Positions 31,468 to 43,840 are shown, counted from the first letter of the stretch. The stretch is DNA of 64,000 nt from Trichosporon coremiiforme (GCA_039545355.1 BCJJ01000013.1:434001-498000); one strand, 5' to 3'. Numbers and translations: made by a program. The notes: generated by a model not told the origin, from the sequence alone.

Positions 31468-33350
31468 ATGAGCGAGCGCTCCCCTCTTCTGACCGCAGGC
31501 AAGGGCGCCAATGGCACTAACGGTCATGCGCACCACGATCCGCCGCGCGAGTACGACAGCATCATCCCGCCGATCCCGCACCATTGCCGGCCGACCGAGG
31601 AGAGCCAGCGGCGGCACCACAACCTCGCCGGTCTCTCGGCATGGCGATTCCGCCTGACATGTCTGGCGCTGTGGAGCGCAACGTTCCTGTCTGCGTTTGA
31701 CAGCACGGTCATTGCTACGCTGCTTGCGGATATCGGTTCTTCTTTCGGCGCGTTCCACCTTGCCTCGTGGCTCGGCACGGCCTACCTTCTCAGTCTGTGC
31801 TGCTTCACACCAATTTACGGCAGGCTTTCGGACACGCTCGGTCGCAAGAACACGCAGCTTATCGCTGTCAGTATCTTCACGCTTGGAACGGCGCTGTGCG
31901 CAGTCGCGAAGAACATGTACCAGCTTATCGGCTTCCGCGTCCTTGCCGGCCTCGGCGGAGGAGGCCTCACGTCCGTCGGCAGCATTCTCCTCTCTGATCT
32001 TGTCGATTTGCGGCATAGAGGGCTCTACCAAGGCTATGCAAATTTGCTATTTGTAAGCATCGAGAACTTCGGAGACGGTTGAAAGATGGTTCGGAGACGA
32101 TTCGGATACACTTCGGAGTGAGCTGACAAACAGGGCTTGGGAGCAGCACTGGGTGGTCCAGTCGGAGGTTGGATGGCGGATCGCTGGGGCTGGCGCTTCG
32201 CGTTCAGCGCGCAGGTACCCATGCTCGTCGGCTCGCTCATGCTTATTGCGCTCTTCGTGCCCGGAAACGTCGGCCAACGTGAGGAGGGGCCGTGGCTTGC
32301 GCTCCTGGCTCAGATCGATTACCTTGGCACGGCGCTCCTCGGCGTGAGCGTCGGCACTCTGCTGCTCGGCGTCTCTCTCAAGACCGCGGCCACGAAGACG
32401 GACGGCAGCGAGTTCGCGTGGACTGACCCGCTCATCCTGGGTCTGCTGCTCGCGTTCGCCGTGTCGCTCATCCTCTTCCTCTTTGTCGAGGGCAAGTACG
32501 CCACACAGCCCGTCCTGCCACTCGGCATGATGGCGCGCCGCACACCCTTCTTCGTCGGCCTCGCGAACCTCTTCATGGCCATGGCCGTCTTCAGTATGCT
32601 CTACAACGTGCCCCTGTGGTTCGTCGCTGTCAAGCTGCAGAGCTCGTCCAGCGCCGGCGTCCACCTGCTCCCGTACAGCATGCTCATTGGCTTTGGCTCG
32701 CTCATGGTCGGCTGGTACATGCGCCACAGCGGGCGCTACTGGGGCATCATGGTCTTCTGCGGATCGATCGTCTGCGCGAGCTGCCTCATGCTCCTCTCAT
32801 GGTGGGTTGGCAGCCCGGACTGGATCCTCTGGATCGCCCCGTCGCCCGCCGGATTCGGCTACGCCGGCGTCCTGACCAGCACGCTCGTCGCGCTCATGAC
32901 GGACGTGCAGCGTGAGGGCAAGGGAGAAATGTAAGTGAGGCGCATCCTACAGATGCGCCGCCGGCACCGTTCGCCGGATCTCAGCTACAAAATCGGCCAA
33001 TAGCTGACAACAGTGCGGTCGCAACCACCATGACGTACATGTTCCGCACGATCGGACAGGTCCTCGGCGTGTCCTTCAGCAGCGCACTGCTGCAGGCCTC
33101 GCTCGACGGATACCTCGGCTCCTCGTCGCTGCCCGCCGATATTGCGGAGCTCGTGCGCAAGAACACGGGCGCGATCCGCCACCTGCCCGCGGAGCAGCGC
33201 GACATCGCCATTGACGGATACGCATACTCGCTCCACCGCGTCTTCATTTTCAACGCCATCCTGGCAGGCCTCACCGTCCTCGCGCTGGCTGCGATCGACA
33301 ACGTCGACATGCCTGAGCGCCAGGACAGCAGCGACGAGGACAGCGAGTGA
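31468..33350 (+). CDS. MFS transporter, DHA2/VBA (vacuolar basic amino acid) type
   Basis: Exons 31468-32052, 32134-32930 and 33014-33350 give 572 residues. The sequence has many hydrophobic helices, as in 14-helix DHA2 proteins. Helix 1 carries FLSAFDSTVIATLLADIGSS, followed by the helix 2-3 loop GRLSDTLGRKN and then GFRVLAGLGGGGLTS. YQGYANLLFGLGAALGGPVG crosses the first splice junction. These features resemble fungal Vba1-3/Fnx1 proteins, which import Lys, Arg and His into the vacuole, more than drug pumps, though the two are hard to separate by sequence. The N terminus includes ERSPLL, a dileucine-like vacuolar sorting signal. It is convergent with the oxidoreductase gene. Confidence 0.9.
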
Positions 33351-33639
33351 GCATGCTCTGTCAGAGTAGCTGTGAAGAGTAGGGAGGGGAAGAGAGGGGA
33401 TTGAGTGGGGGTCGGGTGGGGAGGGAGGAGGGGCAGTGGGGCTGGGGGATAGGGGAGAGACAGGAAGACGTCCTGCATCATTTCAACTTGCATTTCCAGC
33501 ATCCCAACACGCTTGTCACATTACGTTTTGTCTAATCTTATTCGCATGCCCTTGGCACTATTTTTGGTTAAACTACTATGTGATTCTACTCTTGTGTTCT
33601 ATGTTTCTTACGTGAACACCATCTATCCGAGGGTCACGC

Positions 33640-35649
33640 TTAGGGCGCCGGCAAGACACGCCTGCTCTTCTCGGTCCTGGTGCGGATCTCGCATGTGAGC
33701 GCGTACGTCTTGGCGGCGTCCTCGTACGAGGAGAGGATGTGAGGATTGCCCTCACCCTCGACGGCGTCGATGAAGTTGGAGATCTCCGAGAAGAAAGGGT
33801 CGTCGTCCGTGAACGCGTGGCGCTCCTCGTGGTCATCTCCGGGCCTGCGGATAACGAGCGTCGGCGCATTGTAGGGGTCGACGAGGTGCATGTGGTACCC
33901 GTCGGCCCAGACCTCGAGCTCGCAGTCGTACGCCGTGCCGTGGATTGCGACCGTGTGCATGAACGAGCCGACTGCACCGTTGTCGTACTTCCACACGGCC
34001 GCTGAGATACGCGGGATACGCTGGTCCTCAGGCACGACCAACTCGTCGACGGGGATGCGAGAGAGCAGACCGGGCTTCTCGTACCATTCGACAGAGTGAG
34101 CCTTCACCGACTCGAGGTCGACGTCACCGCCGAAGTAGCGCGACAGGTCACAGAAGTGAGTTCCTTGCTCGATGACAGGGCCCTGGTCGAAAGCCTTGTT
34201 CCACCATGCGGGCTTCGCGATCGAGGGGTAGGCGGCCGACTGGGGTCAGCACTGGCGACGTGAGAAGTCACTCACGTAGCGCGCGTTCGTCGCCATGACG
34301 GTCAGGTTGTTGTCGTGGATGATCTGCTTCATCTTCTGGACCGCGCGGAGGTAGCGGAGCATGTATCCGACGGAGATGATGTTGCCGTTCTTCTTGACGG
34401 CCTGCACAACGTCGTTGACCTCCGTGAGGGACGCGGTAGAGACGGGCTGAGAGTTAATATCGGTCCCACGCCATGCATCGAGGCTTGCGGGCTGGCTCCC
34501 ACTGCATGGGCACTGCTCACCTTTTCGATGAAGTACGCCACGTTGGGGAAGTACTTGATCATCTGGAGCTCGAGGTCGTTGTGGCCAGGCTCAGTGCCGC
34601 CGCGGAACTTGGGCGGGGTGCCGACGAAGAACGCGCGGGGATCGGGGAGGCCGGCCTCGGTCTTCTTCTGGTAGTAGTCGTCCAGGCTCGAGTACACGAT
34701 GGTACCCTCGTACGCCGGCTTCACGAACGACTCGCACTTCTTCCTGAGCACACGCTCCGCACGAGCCGTGTCCGGGTCGATGACGCCGACGACGCGGAGA
34801 CGAGGACCGAGCTTGTGCTCAATACGGAAGGTGTGGTTCCACGGGCCCTGGTCTGAGCCGAACATGATGTTCTGTGGTTAGCGAGCTTCGGAGTGCCGCG
34901 GAGGAGCGCGGCGATAGCGATCAGGCACTTCCGCCGGCCATGATCGATAGCGCCACACCCGAGGGGTACTCACACCAGCACCGATCAGCACGACTGGGAA
35001 CTCGCCTCCGGGCTCGGGACCCTTGAACCTGCCCGTCAGCTGCTGCTAGTGCGTCGCTCATCGGTCGGAGGTCGGTGGTGCAGCGTATCGCTTGGCGGGT
35101 GTTCTGGCCACAAACGGTGCAGCCACAGAAAAAGACAATCGGCACTAAGCTCAGGCCAGGAACACCAGCCAACAGAGTGACCGCGCTGACCGAGCCCACG
35201 TTCCCAATCGACCGAGTCGTGTTGCATTATTCCGAACAAAGGCAATGGAAAATTTCAAAGATTCCACGGTGCACGATCTGCTGCTGGAGCTTGTGGTCGG
35301 CGTCGTCGGATGACGACGGCACCGTCCAAGACGCTATCGTTGAGCCCGTTCGACGACGATTCGAGGGCAAGATGGCAGTCGACATTGGGTGAAAGGGGAT
35401 GCTAAAGTAGCTCCGTAGGAGCTCCAGACGCTCGCAAAGTCTTCTTCGAAGCTGTACTCACTGGTCCATGCGGATCGACTTGTCGACGTTGATGCCGTGG
35501 TGGGGGATGTCCTCGGGGCCGCCGTCGTTGACGCGCTTGCTGCTGTCGAGCAGACGGTACATGCTGGAGTGGATCGAGCGGAACGCAGCAGGGCGAAGGG
35601 CCGTGAGGGCTCCGACACGGGCGCGGAGCATAGACGACTGGACAGACAT
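33640..35649 (-). CDS. Gfo/Idh/MocA-type NAD(P)-dependent oxidoreductase
   Basis: Exons on the minus strand: 35649-35462, 35028-34974, 34871-34521, 34446-34276 and 34239-33640, giving 454 residues. The Rossmann motif VVLIGAGNIMFG begins near residue 76. The second half has the family's C-terminal alpha/beta domain, with WWNKAFDQGPVIEQGTHFCD around the usual catalytic region. The N terminus (MSVQSSMLRARVGALTAL, then RSIHSSMYR) is rich in Arg, Ser and Ala without acids and resembles a mitochondrial presequence, which would be unusual for this mostly cytosolic family. Intron 1 is 433 nt. The substrate cannot be told from sequence; sugars, inositols and biliverdin-like compounds are typical for the superfamily. 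Confidence 0.85.
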
Positions 35650-37129
35650 TGCTTCAAGCGTTCAGCTGATCGATAAGAGGGGGGTGAGGAGGGGCGTTTG
35701 TGAGTGTGTGTGAGGGATCGCCTATACACACAAGAGTCGATGTGTGTCTGTGTGTGCAGATGCAGCGAAGAGCGATAAACAAGAAGGACAAAAGGAGACG
35801 ATTGTGCATATGTACGCCGTGTACTCCGTGCTGGCAATGTTGACGTGATCCTCATCGCGGCCCTTGCTAGTCCAGCTGTGCAGTCCTCAGCCTACGAGCC
35901 ATGGTCTCTCACACCAGGCTGCGGGCATCGTCAGCCGCCGCGCTTGCAGGGCATCGAGTTGAACCAGCCAGAGCCAGTCAGAGCCAAGCGATGACTTGTG
36001 GTCCGAGGCTCCTCGGGCTGCGATCGGCGTCTACGTTGCATGTCAACAGGTGTTGGAACGTTGCAGGACTAAATCGGGAGCCGATATGACGTCGCCCCTT
36101 TGGTATGACGCAACCCCCGATTGCAGAGCACCCCTGTCGCGCACTTGGCACCTGGAATGCCGTCTTGCCGGACACGTCCGCCCGCAGCAGGCTGTCCGAC
36201 ACAATGTCCGACACATGCAGATCCTCTGCACTGAGACGCGGGCAAAGAAGTCACACAGGACCTGCTCGCGTATCGCTCGCGGGCCGGCGGATGTAGACTT
36301 AGACCTCGAGGATCCCGAATTCCTTGCGCCCTTGCTCTGTCTTCAGCACCGCAGAGTGGGGGCGCAACCCCCCGCAAAGCGCCGAGCACTGCATAGCTGT
36401 CGACTAAGTTCTAAGCTGCAAGCGAGACGGCAGACTTCCTCTTCGCTTGCAGCGCCGACGTCACCAGCGGAGAGCTAGTCATCGCCTATCCGGCTCAGTG
36501 ACCGAACACAGCGCCAATCACCGTTGGCGTCTTATCTGAGCTTGTTTCTGCATGGACTTTCTGCATCGTACACTCGCACTTTGCTTGTTTTTGTTCTACT
36601 CTACACGATCCCAAACACTGCACAGTTTCAAACTGCACACATTTCAAAAGAAGAAGCACACAGAGCCTGCTTCGCTTATGCAGGGTACCTTATGGTACTG
36701 AGGCATTCAGACTGCCGCCGAGGTCCAGGCTCTGCCAGAGCTGGGCTGTGGAGGCACTGGGGCGAGCAGTAGGTTCTGGAGCCCAGACCCAACACTTACC
36801 TTTGCTAGACCTGTTCGTTAGTATTGCCGGAAAAGAGGTGGTTCGTTAGATCATGACTTGATTGATGTCGAAAACCGCGCCGAGTCGGGAGCGCGGCGAT
36901 GGCGTGGTTGGTGAGCGTGAGCCGCGTAGTCGAGCGGCGGACGCGATGGTGGAGGTGGTGGAAAGGAGCCTGACGGCGACGTAGCAGTGGCTAGCTGAGG
37001 CTGGCAAATTCCTGCGCCATAGCTGTCGGTTTTGGTAAGGGTGGTATGGACAACAGTGAAGGAGACGAAATGAAGGGTAGGCAACATTCTCGATGCCTGA
37101 AGCGCAGGCTAGTTCAAGCGAACATCCGC
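35650..37129. other. Intergenic region, 1.5 kb
   Basis: No gene supported. Close to the oxidoreductase start there are imperfect GT/CA dinucleotide runs (35700-35760). A plus-strand open frame at 35996-36478 has no recognisable domain. The rest is the 3' side of the acidic-protein gene. Confidence 0.4.
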
Positions 37130-39348
37130 TCATGCTGCATCGTTAGCTAAAGACGAGCTGGTTCTAGCTCACCGTCAAGTCTCGGCACGTCAAGTCTCGG
37201 CATCTTGGCAGCTGCCCCGTCCTCGCCCTCCTCGTCTTCGAGCTCGAGGCTGCGCTTCTTGCTCGGGCTCTCGTCGCTGTCGACCGTGAGATCGACAACC
37301 TCGGGGCCAGCCTCGCTGCCTTCAATCGTCGAGGAATCGGCGGTGTTGCCCTCTTCAGCGTCTTCGCCCTCGGCATCGAGCTCGTCTTCCTCCTCAGCGT
37401 GCTCGCCTTCACCGTCTGCGTCTCCCGCCGGCTCAGCGTCTGGATGTCAGATTAAGCAGGACGGTAACAACTTACCAAGCTTACTGTCCCGCACTGCCGC
37501 GTCGGCGACGGCGTCTAACCCAAAGTCGTCACCATCGCCTTCGCCCTCGTCTTCTTCGTACTCCCCATCTCCTTCCTCGTACTCGCCCTCGGCATCTTCG
37601 TCACCCTGTTCGCCCTCGGCGACCTCCTCGCCTTCACCATCCTCTTCGTACTCGACATCTTCTTCTTCGTACTCGCCCTCTTCAGCATCTTCGCCCTCAT
37701 CTTCTTGGGCTACCTCGCCTTCTTCATGGGCTTCATCGCCATCCTCATGTTTAGCCTCGGTGTCATCATCGAGCTCGTCGATTTCGGCACCCTCCGCACC
37801 CTCGCCTGCAGTGGCAGAGGCAGTGTCCTCGGCATGGGCCCCAGCGACTTCAGGAGCGACTTCCGGTTCGGCAGCCGCTGTCACGGGCCCAGCCTCAGCG
37901 CTGTGCTGCTCCACGCCCTCTTCGTTTGCAGGCTGCTCGGCGGCGGACTCTCCGGTGTCGGCAGGCAGAGTCTCCTCGGGCTCTTCGTCGCCCTCCTGGT
38001 TCCCGTCACCCTCGGGCTGCTCCTCGGCATCGGCGGGCTGTTCAGCAGGCTCGGCATGCTCGGGCTGTTCTTCCGGCTGGTCATCACCGAGCTCGTCGAC
38101 CTCGCCTCCCTCGGCTTCGGCCGCGGAGCCTTCAGGCTCGTTTCCCTCGACGGCATCCTCATTTTCGGCCGCATCAGTCTGGCCCGCAGGAGCCGGCTCT
38201 TCGCCGTCGCCGGCTGCAGTGCCATCATCGCCGTCACCCTTGCCTTCACCTTCCTCGTGGTCGGCGTCGGCTTCAGGCTCGGCGGCCCCGACGCGGGACT
38301 CGCCTTCTTCTGGCTCAGCCTCCTCGATGACAGTGCTGAGGTTGGCGCGCTGCTCGGGCTCCTCAGCCCACTCCTCGTACTCTTCCGCATCCTCCTCGGC
38401 TTCCTCGGACGCGCGCTCGATCTCGCGCTTGATTGCCTCGAAGCGCGTAATGAAGCGATGCGGCTGTACCTCGACGAAGAGCGCGACGGGGATCGGCAAC
38501 CCGCACCCCTCGTGCACGGCAAGGAGATCGACGAGCGAGATGTTCTGCAGGTTCACGTCGTCCTGGATGTCAGCTATGACAGGCTATGAGCAACTTACCT
38601 CTCCCATCTTCAGGTCCATCAACCTCTCAACGATGACCATCTCGCCGTCGAGCTGCTCACCCCACTTCTCGAGCTCTAAGCGCAGCTCGTAGAACAGATC
38701 CAGGAGGGAGAGGTTGATGAACTCCTCCTCCTTGTCGGCGCAGAGTACGGGCAGGTCGTCACCGCCCTCGGGGTCGTTCTGGAACAGAGCGTAGATCTTG
38801 CCAGACGGTGTCGTCACGTTGATAGGTGCTGGAGGCTCGAGCTCGTCGTACTCTTCGTCATGGCCGTCCTCGCCCTCTTGGGGTGAATCACCCTCCTGCT
38901 CCTGCGCGTCTTCGGCGCCATCGTCATCCGCGTCACCGTGCGCTGGTGGCTCGTTACCATTGTTATCCGTGCCATCAGCAGGTGCGCTGGTTTCCGGGGC
39001 GGCGTCCGATTCGGGCGCAGTCGTGGCGGGGTTGGGCGTCTCGCCCGTGAATTCGACATCATCGTCTTCCTGCTCTTCCCCAGCCGCGTCGATCTCGACC
39101 TCTTCGGTCTCAGGTTCAGTCTCGGCCGCCATCTCGGCGTCATGTTCTCCTTCTCCCTCTACTCCCTCCTCTTCATACTCTACTTCGGCGTCTTCATCGT
39201 AAGCCTCGGCGGCAGGCGCGTCCGCGTCGTCGACATCGATTTCCTGTCCGTCCTCGGCTTGGTCGATTGAGAAGTCGCCGTCTTCGAATGTCACGTCGCC
39301 GTCAGCGGCCGTCTCTTCGGCGGCTCTGTACACTGGGTCGACCTCCAT
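37130..39348 (-). CDS. Extremely acidic protein with an unnamed conserved-looking core
   Basis: Exons on the minus strand: 39348-38599, 38562-37476 and 37439-37173, plus a final 37134-37130 (CA TGA) if the last GTGAGC...GCTAACGATGCAG intron is removed, giving 702 residues. If it is retained, the frame ends at TAG 37147-37149 with seven more residues (709). About 70% of the protein is Glu/Asp/Ala/Gly-rich, with repeats such as EYEEGDGEYEED. Only one segment looks folded: residues about 180-300, running from PSGKIYALFQNDPEG through DLFYELRLELEKWGE and VERLMDLKMGEDDVNLQ to VALFVEVQPHRFITRFEAIK. I do not recognise this domain. KKR near the C terminus followed by KMPR could be a bipartite nuclear signal. 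A histone-chaperone-like or nucleolar role is possible but only a guess. Antisense frames of several hundred codons here are shadows. Confidence 0.8.
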
Positions 39349-40086
39349 GGTCGATACTGATGGAGGATGCGAACGTGCGCCGCGTGAGCTGATCTCGTAT
39401 TGCTAAGCTTTATTGATTCCGCGTTGAAAGCGTCCGTGGCGAAGTTCAAATGGGATATCGTATGCAGATGTCGTGATTTAGCTTCAGACTGGATTTTCGA
39501 TTGGCAGCGTAGCAGGTCTTGAGTTGCTTCGACAATGGAGTTGCAATAAAGGAAGGTGAAGATATCGTCGGTTGAGTTCGGATTTCCCTCGCACGGGACG
39601 GAAGTATCTTGTCGCACTAGTTGAGATATTTGCCACCCACTTGCGACGTTGCGACTACTACGCGCAAGCTCACGAGACACTTCAGGCACAGTGGCAAACG
39701 CTGTGCCTATGAAAGTTATGCGCATAGTCTTGTGCTGCTTGTGCCGCCGTGATGATTATATTGGAGAATGCAACAGTTTCAACATGATACTCAAAGCTGC
39801 ATATACTGCGGATCAACCTGCCAGCGTGACAACACAGCCAGTCACACGAGGACTCGGGATATATAACGGACACAGTAAAAAGGTAGTGATAGAGTACGAC
39901 CCTTAAATGGAAAAGAGAGAAATGAAGGGAACAAGTGATCCATGCCGCAAGCCGGAAAGGACATTGGCAGCAATGTGTTCATCCAACGTTCGTGGCGCAG
40001 AGGTTTGGGCGGGAATGATTGTTCTGTGCGATGATATGAAGTGGAGTGATGCTTTCAGTGTCGGTGCGGGGAGCTGAATCAGCGGC
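39349..40086. other. Intergenic region, 0.7 kb
   Basis: This lies between the start of the acidic-protein gene and the stop of the GH128 gene, both on the minus strand. It is AT-richer than its surroundings and must contain the promoter of the acidic-protein gene. No coding exon or RNA gene is visible. Confidence 0.4.
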
Positions 40087-41723
40087 TTAGTCGAAGCCAG
40101 AGGCGTAGGAGGAGCCGAGCGGAGTGATGTATCCGTTAGAGCTCATCAGCGCGTTGTTGGGGTTGACGTTCTGCATGTTCTGCATGACACCGAAAGGGGC
40201 GTAGCGCTGGATCCAGTCTTGCTGGTCCATCCACTTGCTCATCTCCGAGTGCATGTACCAGATGGCGCCGTCGTCGCACTGAGCGCCGTTGTTGAAGTTC
40301 TGACACGCGTACTCGGTAACCCAGAGGGGCTTGTTGACCTGGTTGTGGAAGTTGATGAGGTACTGCTTGAATTGCTCAACATCGACATCGTAGTAGTGGA
40401 CGGGGGCGAAGTCGGCGGTGCACTCCCAGTCGGCGTGACCCTGCTCGATACAAGTCTGGTGGAAACGCTGGACCCACTCGACTCCGTCGGGAGCAGAGGT
40501 GGGGGCGGCACCACCGAGCTTGATACCCTTGTTGTTGCGGAGAGGAAGGAACTTTTCAATCCAAATCCAGACAGAGTCCTCGGGCGAGATCGCCGACTGG
40601 TCATGCTGGTTGGGCTCGTTGAAGAAGAGGGCGTTGGCGACGTGGGCGCCATCGAAGTTCTTGTTGCAGTTCTCGTCCCACGATCCATCGTCGATCTTGG
40701 ACTTGCCCCAGAGCATAGGAACAAACTCAAGGCCAGCATCGTCGGCGGACTGGACGCGGTACGACGACCAGGTGTAGTACCACGAGGACTTAGATCCAAT
40801 GTAGTTGGTGATGTACTGGGGGTCGCTCGGCGACCAGTAGTCACCGTTGGGCCAGGCGATACCGAGCTTGGAGCCGGTGTTCATCCATCCAGCAGTGGCG
40901 CAACCGGTCGAGGTATACTGCTTCTCGGGAGGCGCGGCAGAGGCTTGGGGGGGGGCCTCAGCAGAGGCCGATTGCTGCGGGTCCTGCTGCTGCTGCTCGT
41001 CCTGACCCTGCTGCTGCTGGCTCTGGTCCTGCTGCTGCTCGTCCTGGCCCTGCTGCTGCTGCTGCTGCTGTTGCTCGTCCTGACCCTGCTGCTGCTGGTC
41101 GGCGGTCGGGGTAGAGGTGGGCTGCGAGAGCGACGGAGTGGCAGGCGAGGGGCGGACCTTGCACTTGCGTCCGTCGGGAAGGGTGGAGATCTGGGGAGCG
41201 TCACGCTTCACCTTGGAGCTGCGAGGGAGGCCGTGGTAGTTGCGCTCGACCTGCTTGGCATGGCGAGCATGGGCGGCGCGACGCTGGACACCACCCTGGT
41301 GCTTGGCGGCAACCTGTGTGTGGTCAGGGCACGTGTTCTGTTTTCTGTATTGGCGAAACGAGGGTGGATCCTAAAAACGCCCTTTGGACGGCACAGACCA
41401 AAGAGGAAGATACATGTGCCGCCTTCCTTGGCGAAAATGTCCATGCACACAATACGCCCCCATCGACCGGATCTACGCAGCGGATGGTGTGGGCTGTCTG
41501 TTTGATGAAGCATTCGTCCGGACTCAGCGACGGTTCCGCCGCTTGGTTTCGAGGACCGACCAGGGAAAGGTCCGAGGAAGGTATGACCGATAGAGCGGGC
41601 GGGCGGCTGGCACAGGGCACGAGCGATGACCGAGGACGGCTGCTGGACACTTACCGGAGTGGCCTCGAGAGCGAGACCCGCGAGCGCGAGGTAAGGAAGG
41701 ATCGTAGCGAGGTTGGCGAACAT
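40087..41723 (-). CDS. Secreted GH128 (Asl1-like) glycoside hydrolase
   Basis: Exons on the minus strand 41723-41655 and 41313-40087, with a long 341-nt intron, give 431 residues. A signal peptide (MFANLATILPYLALAGLALE) is followed by a basic pro-region ending KVKR, a likely Kex2 site, then a Ser/Pro/Thr and Gln-rich linker. The catalytic domain (about residues 155-431) has the TIM-barrel pattern of Glyco_hydro_cc/GH128, with FFNEPNQHDQ (E256, probable acid/base) and WVTEYACQN (E357, probable nucleophile). These enzymes cut beta-1,3-glucan and act in the cell wall or on external glucan. The first 23 residues are on their own exon, so exchange of signal exons would be easy. It is divergent from GPI14. 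Confidence 0.92.
40972..41097 (-). repeat. Gln-rich coding minisatellite
   Basis: CAG-rich DNA encodes variable copies of a GQDEQQQ-type unit in the linker of the GH128 protein. The repeat is in frame, so copy changes would alter linker length only. Confidence 0.85.
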
Positions 41724-43840
41724 GACGGGGATGAGGTTACGTTGCTGATGACCTGGCTAGGCGATGGTATTATGTGATGGGTGTGTTGAGAGTCGAGTAG
41801 CTGGCGTTCAAGAGAAAAGCGACGTTATAGAGAGTGTGGGTTGTTGAGCGATCGTAAGGGTAGGGATAGGCAACAAGGCAGAGATCAACTCTGTTGCGAG
41901 TCTGGCGGGGTCGAGAGATTAAGAGGAGAGAAGGTGGTCGAGAAATTAGAGATGGTGAGGGAACAAGAAGAGGAGAGAGGAACGAGGGATGAGGAGCGGT
42001 GGATCCGTGGACGAGGGAGGGGCCCGGGGGAAGGGACCAGGTGTGATGCACTGGCAGCTGGGTGGGTGGCCGCTGGACTGGGAGGGGAGGGAGGGTGGTG
42101 GTGTGTCGTGTTGGGCTGTTACATCGAAGCACCTAGGTCCTGAGCACGTAGAGCGAGGCTTGCCTGAGGGTGTCCGTCGTTTGGCAGGCGGGGACGTCGG
42201 ATGAGCTAGTCAACCATGGCCAAGCCGTTCTTCACTGGGCAATCCAAGGGAACGGCCGACAGGGAACCTGTGTCCCTTGCATCCGGTTCCCCCGGCGACG
42301 GCTGGAGACGAGAGACAGCGGCCCGGAGGGCCCAAGCGTCACCGCGATGCAATCGCACCCTCACACCTCATGGTTCTGGTGGTCCTGGCTCGTCCTGGGT
42401 CGTCCGGGCTGTCCTGGACCCGGGGCGACGCGTTAGCTTGGCTCGACAGGGAATGGGGGCCATTTCGTGAGCTGTCGCGGCCGGCATAGCGCCGTAGCGC
42501 CGTGGCGGCGTGAGCGTAATCCATGACCCATGTTTCCAATATGCACCTCGGAACAAGTCTATTACCCCATTAACCTTCCCGTTTGATGAGTCCTGTAACG
42601 ACAGACCCTGAGTGTGCAAGGGTCACTGAACAGCGGCTTGTCCAACCCCTCCTGGCGTCCTGGCAGCCTGCCTGGTGTGCACCAGCATACGCGTCCGACG
42701 CAATTGTGAACAAGAGAATCAACACCGGGGTCTTCCGTGCATTGGTGCGGCCAGCCAGATGCGGGCAGCTGGCGCAGATGCGGCGCACAAGACGCCCGGT
42801 GCGCAGGCTCCTCCGAACTGCATTGCAAGCTGCAGGCTTGTGCCCTCGCGCCCTCGCAGTCACCTCCAGAAAAAGGAGAGCGGGAAGGGCACGAGGAGTC
42901 GGACGCGTCTTTTGTGGTGTGGGACCCTGAGCGAGATCATCCCATGTCCCATGCGCGCTGCCGTTTGCGGCAAGCGGCAGCCTTCATCTCTGCATTTCGC
43001 CTGCTTGATCACACTAGCACCATAGGACCCCAGCTCGCCCTGTCTAGCCTGCCCAGAGCGCCAGAGCACCACATCAAGGACGCGAATAATCACATTAGAC
43101 TCAGGCTCTGGCCCGGTGCCGCCGAGCTGCTGTTGGACGTTGGATATGTTGAGTTTGTTCTGGGACATGGCGACGAGCTAGTCCGATGCACTCTCGCGCT
43201 GACGCTTTTACGTTCAGTGTTTAGGTTCTGTAGCCGGACATGCAGTCAAAGCATGCTCGCATGCACAGTCCGTTTCATGTACTAGAAGGCATGCGACGAG
43301 AGCGACGACGCCTGGCCAATAATCGAGCCGGCTGGCACCTCATGCACTCGCAGTCCTTATACAACCCCTCTCTTAGAGACGCGCTATATCAACATTGCGG
43401 ACTCCGGATCTCCGGAACAGGTCGGGGTAGCGAGACCTGGCGAGACCGGCCTGGCACGGTCTGGCACAGGAGAACGGCACTACTGACGGCCCCGCGGCCA
43501 GCTCCGTTCAGTGTTCAGTGTGCATTGTGCAACTTGAGGCCTCGACTGCTCTGGCTGGGCTCGCTGAGATCGCTGAGATCTGGTCAGTCGAGACCAGGAA
43601 CGCGCAGGTGTCTCACGGTCGCGCCTGCTGCGGCGCCAATGTACGCCCTCCCCAGTCCCGTCTGGCCAGCCAGGCGCGCCACGCGCGCCAGCTTGCTCGT
43701 CCATCCAACCATTACCAGGCCAGCCGGGCCCGGCTAGACCTCCACTCTGCAAGTTCATTGCTGGCCAGATCGGACCCGGCACATTGACATCACACCGTCC
43801 CCTCGGCCCTCTGCACCGCCGCTTACAGCAGTTCCAGAAC
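41724..43840. promoter_or_regulatory. Divergent intergenic region, GH128 / GPI14
   Basis: 2.1 kb between two start codons pointing away from each other. The first 400 bp are A/G-rich on the plus strand, that is pyrimidine-rich for the GH128 gene. The remainder is mixed, with overlapping short frames on both strands and no domain. No RNA gene is recognised. Confidence 0.4.

Noticed and set aside
35996..36478. Plus-strand frame of 160 codons downstream of the acidic-protein gene.
   Set aside because: No domain or splice context.
37205..38692. Plus-strand Ser/Pro-rich frame of 495 codons.
   Set aside because: Exact antisense of Glu/Asp-rich codons of the acidic protein.
40219..41505. Plus-strand frame of 428 codons over the GH128 gene.
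   Set aside because: Antisense shadow; its Leu-rich part mirrors the CAG repeat.
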